A stretch of DNA of 6,641 bases from JAQGMV01 sp046597455 (lineage in GTDB: Bacteria; Pseudomonadota; Gammaproteobacteria; Burkholderiales; SG8-41). Under the pieces are notes generated by a model. It was not told where the DNA came from. It worked only from the letters and a program-made list of their open reading frames with translations, and searched no databases. Both the position numbers and the translations under genes were made by a program. This document shows positions 1-5,593 of this stretch, piece by piece (the stretch's first letter is position 1; each line of letters begins with the position of its first letter). The stretch spans positions 1 through 6,641 of the forward strand of contig JBKJKJ010000576.1 of NCBI GenBank assembly GCA_046597455.1. The letters are read 5' to 3'.

Positions 1-510
1 GTGGTCAACATGCTGGACGACGGCGTGGACGTGGGTGTGCGCATTGGCGAGTTGCCCGACTCATCGATGCTGGCGACCCGGGTCGGCCAGGTGCGGCGTG
101 TCATATGTGCGGCTCCGAGCTACCTGCAGGCGCATGGCACACCATCGCACCCCGACGATCTGAGCCAGCATGTGGTTGTGCTGGCCAGCGCCGTGACACC
201 TGCGCCGCAGGGGCGCCTGGTCGAGAATGGCGCGCCCCGAATCGTGCAACTGCAGCCGCGCATGACCACGACGACGAACGATTCCGCGGTCGCCGCGGCC
301 GTGGCCGGCTTCGGCGTCACGCGGCTGATGTCCTATCAGGTGGCGGGCGAACTCGCGGCGGGGAAGTTGAAGAAGGTTCTGTCGGAGTATGAGGAAGCGC
401 CGCTGCCGGTCCATGTGATTCATCGGGAGGGCCGGCATGGATCGGCGAAGGTCAGGAGTTTCGTGGATCTGGCGGTTGAGAAACTCCGGGCTGACACGGC
501 GCTCAACTGA
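1..510 (+). CDS. LysR-type transcriptional regulator, C-terminal part (5' truncated by window)
   Basis: This is the effector-binding domain of a LysR-family regulator; the N-terminal winged helix-turn-helix lies outside the window. The visible 169 residues begin with a stretch (LDDGVDVGVRIGELPDSS) typical of the CrgA-like subgroup of periplasmic-binding-protein-fold domains. Next come VICAAPSYLQAHG and a P.DL..H motif, also typical of the group. The GTG at position 1 is simply an in-frame codon at the edge, not a credible start, because the family is about 300 residues long. The gene ends with TGA at 508-510. It may regulate a divergent or neighbouring gene to the left of the window; nothing here ties it to the downstream operon. 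The family call is firm and the target unknown. Confidence 0.9.
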   Translation: MVNMLDDGVDVGVRIGELPDSSMLATRVGQVRRVICAAPSYLQAHGTPSHPDDLSQHVVVLASAVTPAPQGRLVENGAPRIVQLQPRMTTTTNDSAVAAAVAGFGVTRLMSYQVAGELAAGKLKKVLSEYEEAPLPVHVIHREGRHGSAKVRSFVDLAVEKLRADTALN

Positions 511-522
511 CGTCGTTCTGAA

Positions 523-642
523 GTCATGCCACCACGAAAGCGTAGTACGCGAAATCGTAATAGTCGGGGTTGCCGCGTCCGGGGAAGTTGAATCCGCGAG
601 GGTCGGAGTCGGAATCTTCACGCGACGAATAAGACCGTCTTG
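523..642 (-). pseudogene. Relic fragment of a DUF1345 membrane-protein gene (partial duplicate of 1618-1738)
   Basis: This stretch aligns base for base with 1618-1738, inside the intact DUF1345 gene, in the same orientation. By hand count there are about nine substitutions and one missing base over about 120 positions. Read on the minus strand it gives a degenerate copy of residues about 139-179, including the PDYYDFAYYAFVV segment. The missing C near 530 throws the frame into a TGA directly after that segment, and an in-frame stop also lies just upstream. Neither the 5' nor the 3' part of the gene is present: similarity fades just before 523, near the LysR stop, and ends at 642. It cannot make a working protein. 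It is most likely what is left of a second gene copy or of a local duplication. Confidence 0.88.
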
Positions 643-689
643 GGTTTCACTGGGAAAACAGCACCCTCGTTAGACCCTGCACCCGCTCC

Positions 690-718
690 TGGAATGGACA
701 TAGCGTATTTGCTATAAT
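690..718 (+). promoter_or_regulatory. Putative sigma-70 promoter of the toxin-antitoxin operon
   Basis: A perfect TATAAT lies at 713-718. With a 17-nt spacer the -35 position is TGGAAT (690-695), only three of six matches; a better TGGACA (695-700) sits too close. Transcription from this -10 would start near 724-726, on or just after the ATG at 724. The message would then be leaderless or nearly so if that start is used. The -10 is strong and the -35 weak. Confidence 0.5.
700..715. promoter_or_regulatory. Inverted repeat, putative antitoxin operator
   Basis: ATAGC (700-704) and GCTAT (711-715) are perfect inverted arms separated by six bases. The right arm overlaps the TATAAT box. XRE antitoxins of this type usually repress their own operon by binding such palindromes, so binding here would block polymerase. 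The role is inferred from position and symmetry. Confidence 0.5.
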
Positions 719-723
719 TGATC

Positions 724-1058
724 ATGAACTGGAGCGTGTCCTTCTGCAGCCCCGCGCTCGAGAGGAGATACTTGAACTCCCGGCGGGGTTCGTCGCCCGT
801 TTCCTTCGTTACGCCGAGCGCATGGAAATATACGGGCCCGACCGGGGCATGCCGCACAGGCGGGCTATGGGAGAAGGGCTTTTCGAGATGCGACTTAAGG
901 CGGCCGAAGGCATCTCCCCGGTGTTCTATTGCACGCTGATCGGACGGCGGATCCTGATGTTGCACCAGTTCACGAAGAAATCGGAGAAAACACCCCCAAA
1001 GGAACTGGCGATCGCGCGCAAGCGCATGAAAGAGGCAAAGGATGCGGAACGGTCTTAA
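724..1058 (+). pseudogene. RelE/ParE-superfamily toxin, Gp49/HigB type, apparently frameshifted
   Basis: Toxins of this group are small mRNA-cleaving (RelE-fold) proteins of about 110 residues, neutralised by the XRE protein encoded just downstream. The N-terminal family sequence (MNWSVSF...ALE) starts at ATG 724 in one frame. The rest (EEILELPAGFVARFLRYAER, then MEIYGPDRGMPH and FTKKSEKTP) continues in another frame from about 762 to the stop at 1056-1058. The break falls in GAGAGGAG at 760-767. Removing one AG pair would restore a continuous family-length protein of about 110 residues. As it stands, the first frame stops at 939. The second frame has no normal start before ATG 822, which would give 78 residues lacking about 30 N-terminal ones and has no good ribosome binding site. 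Likely an inactivated toxin; a sequencing error is possible. Confidence 0.75.
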
Positions 1059-1383
1059 ACGGTTTAAGGCGAGAGCCTTGGCTCGGCCCGACGTGCGTCG
1101 CGAGTATGACGCGCTCAGCGAGGAGTTCGAGCTCCTGGACGAGATACTGAAAGCCCGTGTCGAAGCCGGGCTGACGCAGGCCGAGCTTGCTGAGCGAATC
1201 GGCACCACCCAGTCTGCGGTAGCGCGTCTGGAATCGGCGATTGGGAAGCATTCTCCCTCCATCGCGACCCTAAGGCGCTACGCCTCTGCGCTGGGTTACC
1301 GGCTCCAGGTCCGGCTGGTGAAGGAGAAGGGTCTACCTACGCGCTCACCCCGGCCGCGCGGAAAAGTGACGCGCGCCGGTTAG
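1042..1383 (+). CDS. XRE-family (HigA-like) antitoxin
   Basis: This 113-residue protein is the DNA-binding antitoxin partner of the toxin gene before it. The N-terminal part (residues 1-35, LKRFKARALARPDVRREYDALSEEF) is the segment typical of antitoxins paired with Gp49-like toxins. A Cro/C1-type helix-turn-helix follows at about 37-87, with TQAELAERIG as the first helix of the motif and TQSAVARLES as the recognition helix. The start at 1042 lies inside the toxin gene (17-nt overlap), with AGAGG at 1031-1035 six bases upstream, so translation is probably coupled. The basic C-terminal tail (about 94-113) is less conserved. The frame is intact even though the toxin is broken. It probably represses its own promoter through the palindrome at 700-715 (inference). 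Confidence 0.92.
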   Translation: MRNGLKRFKARALARPDVRREYDALSEEFELLDEILKARVEAGLTQAELAERIGTTQSAVARLESAIGKHSPSIATLRRYASALGYRLQVRLVKEKGLPTRSPRPRGKVTRAG

Positions 1384-1463
1384 CGCGGACGCTTAGTTGT
1401 CATGAGACAGCCGTGCGATTAGCGATGCTGAGAAGATCGTTTGGGGAGACCGCCGGCACAGTG

Positions 1464-1478
1464 CGCCCGCTCAGGGCG
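1464..1478. other. Small hairpin between convergent genes
   Basis: CGCCC (1464-1468) and GGGCG (1474-1478) form a 5-bp stem with a 5-nt loop. It lies in the 101-bp gap between the antitoxin stop and the converging DUF1345 stop. The position suits a shared terminator, but neither strand has a T-run after it, so the role is uncertain. The rest of the gap shows nothing recognisable. Confidence 0.25.
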
Positions 1479-1484
1479 AACAGG

Positions 1485-2153
1485 CTAGATCACGCTCACG
1501 ATGATGTTCACCGCCAGCGCCAGGATCGCGATGTTGAAAAAGAAACTCAGCACGCTGTGTATGAGGGTGAGCCGCCGCATGTTGTGCGCCGTGATGTCCA
1601 CGTCCGACACCTGTGACGTCATGCCCACCACGAAAGCGTAGTACGCGAAGTCGTAATAGTCGGGGTTGCCGCGTCCGGGGAAGTTGAGTCCGCGAGGGTC
1701 GGAGTCGGGATCCTGGTGCGAGGAATAAAACCGTCTTGCGTAGTGGAAGCTGTAGAGGGTGTGAATCAGGAACCACGAGGACAGGAGCGCGATCACCGAC
1801 AAGGCGACGTGCCATCCTTTCTCCCAGCCTTCCAGGTCTTTGGCTTCACCGAGCAGCGAAGCGATGGCGGCGATGCTGGCGAACGCGGCGACGAGCACCA
1901 CGACGAAGATGCCGAAAGCGGCGACATCCTGGGCGCGGGCATGCAGGCGGGTTTCAGTCGGGTCGGACCTGACGATCAGCGCCCACACCAGGAGCAGATA
2001 GGCGACCGCGCCGGTATCCCAGGGCACCAGGAACCGCAGCCCGAGGCTCCAGTCAGCCGGCTGGACGGCGAACGTTATCGCCGCAGCCCCCAGTGCGAGG
2101 CCGAACCGCTGCATGACGCCGAGACGCTCGATGAGCGATTGTTTCTTCTTCAT
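1485..2153 (-). CDS. DUF1345 family integral membrane protein
   Basis: The 222-residue product is a hydrophobic inner-membrane protein of the DUF1345 family, whose biochemical function is unknown. Segments able to span the membrane lie at about 17-31, 38-61, 76-99, 114-136, 167-178 and 194-221. The hallmark region is RRFYSSHQDP...NPDYYDFAYYAFVVGMTSQVSDVDI (about 140-187), followed by R-R-x-x-x-H-S at about 191-197. Length and layout are normal for the family. The start at 2153 (MKKKQSL) gives a basic N-terminus before the first hydrophobic stretch; no clear ribosome binding site precedes it. It follows the DUF2721 gene by 42 bp on the same strand, so the two are probably co-transcribed. A decayed piece of the same gene lies at 523-642. 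Confidence 0.9.
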   Translation of the reverse strand: MKKKQSLIERLGVMQRFGLALGAAAITFAVQPADWSLGLRFLVPWDTGAVAYLLLVWALIVRSDPTETRLHARAQDVAAFGIFVVVLVAAFASIAAIASLLGEAKDLEGWEKGWHVALSVIALLSSWFLIHTLYSFHYARRFYSSHQDPDSDPRGLNFPGRGNPDYYDFAYYAFVVGMTSQVSDVDITAHNMRRLTLIHSVLSFFFNIAILALAVNIIVSVI

Positions 2154-2195
2154 TGCGTGAGCTCATGTGTGTGCATCGAATCCCGGATGCGCATT

Positions 2196-2636
2196 CTATT
2201 TTTTCGGCGCGCGTTGCGCGAACCGCAGTACGTGGGTCGCCAGAAGCGTCTCGATCAGGAAGCACAGCAGCGCGAGGATGAAGCTCACGAGCCCGCCGAG
2301 GAATGTCCACGGCAGCAGCACCTCGGTGCGCGGGGACTTCAACTCTCCCAGGAACAGCGTCACCACCGTCGCCCCGATGAGCGTGGCCGATATGATCAGC
2401 AGTGCGATCGCGGCATTGACGATCGAGCCGCGCGTACGCGCCCGATCGAGCTCGGCGTAGGCGTCGTCCTCGTTCGCCGCCGTTCCCGCAGTCAGGCGTT
2501 CCTCGACGTCACGCGCGCGGTCGACGATTCTCGCCAAGCGTGTCGCCAGCGCACCGATCAGCGCCGCCACTGCCGTGAGCAGGAATACCGGTGCGACCGC
2601 CAGCTGGATCGCGTTGAGCGCTGCACTGTGTTCCAT
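2196..2636 (-). CDS. DUF2721 family small membrane protein
   Basis: This encodes 146 residues with three hydrophobic segments, at about 8-34, 70-94 and 106-136. Between the first two lies a charged, probably cytoplasmic stretch (RLARIVDRARDVEERL...). The family hallmark near the N-terminus (LAVAPVFLLTAVAALIGALATRLARIVDRAR) is clear. The function of DUF2721 proteins is not known. The start at 2636 (MEHSAAL) fits the family length, although the ribosome binding site is poor. It is the first gene of a two-gene minus-strand unit with DUF1345 and diverges from the cyclase gene with only 72 bp between the two starts. That gap must therefore hold both promoters; I see no convincing -35/-10 pair for either. 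Confidence 0.88.
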   Translation of the reverse strand: MEHSAALNAIQLAVAPVFLLTAVAALIGALATRLARIVDRARDVEERLTAGTAANEDDAYAELDRARTRGSIVNAAIALLIISATLIGATVVTLFLGELKSPRTEVLLPWTFLGGLVSFILALLCFLIETLLATHVLRFAQRAPKK

Positions 2637-2708
2637 GAATGGCCGGATCTTCTGCGTCGAAGGTAAGATATCCGCATTGTTCCATCTTTATCGCGGAGAG
2701 TACAGCTC

Positions 2709-3728
2709 ATGTCCAAGCGCTGGAAGAAACGGCCGGAAGGCTCGAACTGGGGTGAGTTCGGCGAAGACGACCAGCGCGGGCGGCTGAACCTGCTCACACC
2801 TGAGCGGCGCTTGCGCGCACTCGATGAAGTGAAGACCGGGCAGCTTTTCTGCCTGTCCCATCCCCTCGACCGGCCGGGTGGCAACTTTCTCAATGCGTTC
2901 CGGCATCCACCGGTGTTCCATCCGGTGACGCGCGACGGGGAGCTTTATTTCAATGCCGCTGCGGAGAACAAGGACCCTCGATATACCGACGTCGGATCGG
3001 ACGAAGCCGTGATGCTCTATTCGCAGTATTCGACACACTGGGACTCGTTCGCGCACAAGGGCACGCGCTTCGATGCAGACGGCGACGGCGTGCCCGAAAA
3101 CGTCTCATACAACGGCTATCGGGTGGTCGATGCGAACGGGCGCGGACTCCAGGGCGAGCTGGGCGCGGTGGCGCTGTCGGTCGCGGAAATGGCCGAGAAC
3201 GGCGTACAGGGCCGTGCGGTGATGATCGATCTGCGCCATCATTTCGGCGACGCGCGCACCGAGGTCACCTGGGAGATGCTCGAGCGCGTCATGAAAGACG
3301 ACGCGGTGACGGTGGAAAAAGGCGACATCGTGTGCCTGCACACCGGTCTGGGCCAGCTCATACGCGACGCGCAGGGCAAGCTCGATGCGTCAATCCGCAC
3401 GCAATGCTCGGTGCTCGACGGCCTCGACAAGCGCCTCCTCGAATGGGTTGCCGACAGCGGGCTCGCCGCGATTGCCGCGGACAACCTCGCCGTCGAGCGT
3501 TCTTCCACGCTGGGCGCCGATCCGCGCATGCCCCACCGCGGCCCGCAACTGCCGCTGCACGAACACTGCCTCGTCAAGCTGGGCATACACCTGGGCGAGC
3601 TGTGGTACCTGACCGAGCTTGCCGCGTGGCTGCGCGACAACCGGCGCAGCCGATTTCTGCTCACCGCACCGCCACTGCGCCTGCCGGGGGCGGTGGGCTC
3701 GCCGGTGACGCCCATCGCGACGGTGTAA
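2709..3728 (+). CDS. Cyclase family protein (kynurenine formamidase-like metal-dependent hydrolase)
   Basis: The 339-residue product belongs to the cyclase/KynB fold family, metal-dependent hydrolases acting on amides, lactones or related bonds. The metal-binding motif H-x-D-x-x-x-H is present as H110-W-D112-S-F-A-H116. Other family landmarks are GDIVCLHTG (205-213), ADNLAVE (257-263), HEHCLVKLGIHLGE (284-297) and the C-terminal PPLRLPGAVGSPVTPIA (321-337). At about 340 residues it is of the longer subgroup, not the roughly 210-residue true KynB. GGAG at 2695-2698 sits ten bases before the ATG. It opens a three-gene operon; the formamidase gene follows after 40 bp. No signal peptide is seen, so it is probably cytoplasmic. 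The substrate is unknown; the next gene suggests an N-acyl or amide compound (inference). Confidence 0.92.
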   Translation: MSKRWKKRPEGSNWGEFGEDDQRGRLNLLTPERRLRALDEVKTGQLFCLSHPLDRPGGNFLNAFRHPPVFHPVTRDGELYFNAAAENKDPRYTDVGSDEAVMLYSQYSTHWDSFAHKGTRFDADGDGVPENVSYNGYRVVDANGRGLQGELGAVALSVAEMAENGVQGRAVMIDLRHHFGDARTEVTWEMLERVMKDDAVTVEKGDIVCLHTGLGQLIRDAQGKLDASIRTQCSVLDGLDKRLLEWVADSGLAAIAADNLAVERSSTLGADPRMPHRGPQLPLHEHCLVKLGIHLGELWYLTELAAWLRDNRRSRFLLTAPPLRLPGAVGSPVTPIATV

Positions 3729-3768
3729 TCTCAGGGCTCGGTCTCTGCAGCAGCAAAGGAAAACTCCC

Positions 3769-4710
3769 ATGTCAGGCACACCGCATTTCCTGGATGCAAG
3801 CGTCGTTCACTACGAGTGGAACAACGCGATCGCGTCGCGGCTCACGATCGAACCGGGCGATACCGTTGTTTTCGAGACGCGCGATGCGTCCGACGAGTTC
3901 TATTCCCCGCGCTCGACGCACGAAGACGTGATGCGTCGCGTGTTCAAAGGCCACCCGCTGACCGGGCCGGTGCGCATCCGCGGTGCGCAGCCGGGCGACG
4001 TGCTTGCCGTGGAGATCATCGAAGTCGCGCCGCGTGCCTCTTTCGGCTGGACCAACGTGCGGCCGGGACGCGGGCTTCTGCCCGAGAGCGAGTTCAGCCG
4101 TCCTTTCCTCCAGATATGGGATGTGTCCGACGGCCGGTTCGCCCGCGGCATGCGCGACATCGCGGTGCCGCTCGAGCCTTTCCCAGGCGTGATGGGTGTG
4201 GCGCTCGACGATGCGGGAAGCCATCACACGGCGCCGCCGCGCAAGAACGGCGGCAACATGGACATCAAACAGCTCACTGCGGGCGCGACTGTATTCCTGC
4301 CGGTGTGGGTTGAAGGCGCGCTCTTCAGCGTGGGCGACGCACACGGCGCGCAGGGCGACGGCGAAGTGTGCATCACGGCGGTGGAGATGAACGCGCGCAT
4401 CACGCTCAAATTCGAGCTGCTGGCGGGCCGCAGCATGACCGAGCCGCAACTGCGGACCCGGGGCGGCATTGCGCGCGCGACCAGCGGTCCGCACTATGCG
4501 ACCACCGCGCACGGCACAGACCTTTACGAGTGCGCCCGCCAGGCGGTGCGCCACATGATCGATCATCTCGTGCGCGAGAGGGGCCTGACCCGCGAAGAAG
4601 CGTACATCCTGTGCAGCGTCGCGGTCGACCTCAAGGTGAGCGAGATCGTCGATGCCCCCAACTGGATCATTTCGGCGTTTCTGCCCGAGATGATCTTCGG
4701 CGACCGATAA
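3769..4710 (+). CDS. Acetamidase/formamidase family protein
   Basis: The 313-residue protein belongs to the FmdA/AmdA family, which hydrolyses formamide, acetamide or similar short amides to ammonia and the acid. Landmarks in order are the N-terminal beta-rich part with TGPVRIRGAQPGDVLAVEI (65-83), GGNMDIKQL (161-169), VEGALFSVGDAHGAQGDGEV (181-200), with the GDAHGAQGDGE core characteristic of the family, and CSVAVDLKVSEIVDAPNW (282-299). The length is normal for bacterial members. AAAGGA at 3755-3760 lies eight bases before the ATG. There is no signal peptide, so it is cytoplasmic. It is the middle gene of the operon, 18 bp before the CMD gene. The exact amide is not readable from the sequence. 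Confidence 0.94.
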   Translation: MSGTPHFLDASVVHYEWNNAIASRLTIEPGDTVVFETRDASDEFYSPRSTHEDVMRRVFKGHPLTGPVRIRGAQPGDVLAVEIIEVAPRASFGWTNVRPGRGLLPESEFSRPFLQIWDVSDGRFARGMRDIAVPLEPFPGVMGVALDDAGSHHTAPPRKNGGNMDIKQLTAGATVFLPVWVEGALFSVGDAHGAQGDGEVCITAVEMNARITLKFELLAGRSMTEPQLRTRGGIARATSGPHYATTAHGTDLYECARQAVRHMIDHLVRERGLTREEAYILCSVAVDLKVSEIVDAPNWIISAFLPEMIFGDR

Positions 4711-4728
4711 ACGACTGGAGTATTCATC

Positions 4729-5382
4729 ATGGCGCGTCTGAGTTACGTCGATCCGGCCACCATCACCGATCCGCAAATCCGCGAGTGGCTGGACGAAGCC
4801 GTGCGCGAAGGCCGGCCCGGTCCCGAGAACCAGGCGATCCGTGCCCATCACCCCGACGTGATGCGCTCTTTCACGCTCACGCGGAAAACGCTTTTTGACA
4901 ACGGCGCGGGCGTGCTCGAGCACGAGCTGAAGGAGCTCACGCGCGCGTACATCGCCTACACCGTCGAATGCCGTTACTGAAGTAACCAGGGAACCGCGCG
5001 GTCCGCGCGAGATGCCGACAGCCGGATGGCCGAGCTGATGCAATACGAGAAGTCGGAGCGCTTCACGCCGCGTGAGAAAGTCGCGCTGCGCTACGCCGAT
5101 GCGATCATGTACGATCCTGCGCAGGCCGACGATGTGCTGTGGGCGGCGCTGCACAAGGAGTTCACCCAGCCCGAGCTGGTCGAGCTCGGGTACTGGGTCG
5201 GATTCACCTTCGGCGGCCAGCGCTGGCTCAAGACGCTGGGCGCGGTGCAGGGCGAGTTTGCGGCAGAAATCAAGGCGCGAAGCCGCAGCAAGCCCGACGT
5301 TGCCGCGCGAGCCCCGGCAGGTGGCAAAAAAAGTGCGGCCGGCCGTAAACCGACGGAAAGCCGGGCCCGACGCGGCCGCTGA
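4729..5382 (+). CDS. CMD/AhpD-like protein with in-frame TGA at the CxxC motif: candidate selenoprotein
   Basis: This is a carboxymuconolactone decarboxylase-fold protein; AhpD-like members use a CxxC pair in redox chemistry. From ATG 4729 (GGAG at 4717-4720, eight bases upstream) the frame runs 83 codons to TGA at 4978-4980. It then continues unshifted for 133 codons to the TGA at 5380-5382, giving 217 residues if the first TGA is decoded. The pre-TGA half holds LEHELKELTRAYIAYTVECRY. The post-TGA half (SNQ..., LMQYEKSERFTPREKVALRYADA, TQPELVELGYWVGFTFGGQRWLKTLG) is equally typical of the family, so both halves are one gene. The TGA is codon 84, giving C81-R-Y-X84, where relatives have the second Cys of CxxC. 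Selenocysteine there fits, helped by the hairpin at 4995-5009. Residues about 180-217 form a basic tail (13 Lys/Arg of 38). The alternative is a nonsense mutation. Confidence in the gene is high; in Sec decoding about 0.6. Confidence 0.8.
4995..5009 (+). promoter_or_regulatory. Candidate bacterial SECIS hairpin after the in-frame TGA
   Basis: CGCGCG (4995-5000), loop GTC (5001-5003) and CGCGCG (5004-5009) form a perfect 6-bp stem with a 3-nt loop. The loop begins 20 nt after the TGA. Bacterial SECIS elements lie inside the coding region just after the UGA, with an apical loop roughly 16-37 nt downstream and a G in the first loop positions; both hold here. The apex reads GGUC, as I recall for the E. 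coli fdhF element. CG-alternating hairpins can also arise by chance in GC-rich DNA, so this supports but does not prove the role. Confidence 0.5.
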
Positions 5383-5393
5383 CCAGGCGTTGC

Positions 5394-5418
5394 GCCCGGG
5401 CGTCCGATGGCGCCGGGC
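5394..5418 (+). terminator. Weak hairpin after the operon
   Basis: GCCCGG (5394-5399) can pair with CCGGGC (5413-5418) around a 13-nt loop, 11 bases after the CMD stop. What follows is CTTCCC rather than a T-run, so it is not a clear intrinsic terminator. It may mark the operon end. Confidence 0.25.
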
Positions 5419-5454
5419 CTTCCCATCCGGCCTGCCCGCTTTATGCACGCGGCA

Positions 5455-5469
5455 TGGCACAATCGAAGC
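5455..5469 (+). promoter_or_regulatory. Possible sigma-54-type promoter before the DUF1080 gene
   Basis: TGGCAC at 5455-5460 matches the -24 element, and a GC dinucleotide at 5468-5469 falls exactly ten bases after the GG, as sigma-54 promoters require. The -12 element is poor (AAGC rather than TTGC). It lies about 125 bp before the DUF1080 start. No enhancer-binding site was recognised. It could be chance. Confidence 0.25.
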
Positions 5470-5593
5470 CTGTCGATCAAGGTCTCGCAGAAGACATCCG
5501 GTCGGTTCCCTCAGCTGTAACTCGACAAGTCGTCGCGCCGGTACTACAACGGCCATGTAATGAACCAACAGCACCACTCAGAGAGGACTCACC

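Noticed and set aside
61..621. 186-codon minus-strand open frame over the LysR end and the relic.
   Set aside because: It reads the LysR gene antisense and the DUF1345 relic in the wrong frame; no coherent protein family appears.
718..939. A 73-residue gene from TTG 718.
   Set aside because: Only the first dozen or so residues resemble the toxin family; after about 762 the family sequence is in another frame, so this is the out-of-frame tail of a frameshifted gene.
1716..2666. 316-codon plus-strand open frame across DUF1345 and DUF2721.
   Set aside because: It is antisense to two clear membrane-protein genes, and its product is a charged Arg/Gln/Glu-rich string with no domain.
4938..4948. 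CG-alternating run GCGCGCG before the TGA as an alternative structure.
   Set aside because: It lies upstream of the TGA, so it cannot be a SECIS. Such runs are ordinary in this GC-rich coding DNA, which is why the hairpin at 4995-5009 is given only moderate confidence.
5026..5382. A separate 118-residue gene starting at ATG 5026.
   Set aside because: It has no good ribosome binding site and starts in the middle of a CMD domain. It continues the upstream frame without shift, so one gene with an internal TGA explains it better.
3772..5577. 601-codon open frame on the minus strand opposite the formamidase and CMD genes.
   Set aside because: It is the mirror of GC-rich codons in the real plus-strand genes: the translation has no family-like motif and is rich in Arg, His and Ala, as antisense frames are. 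It has no supporting ribosome binding site.
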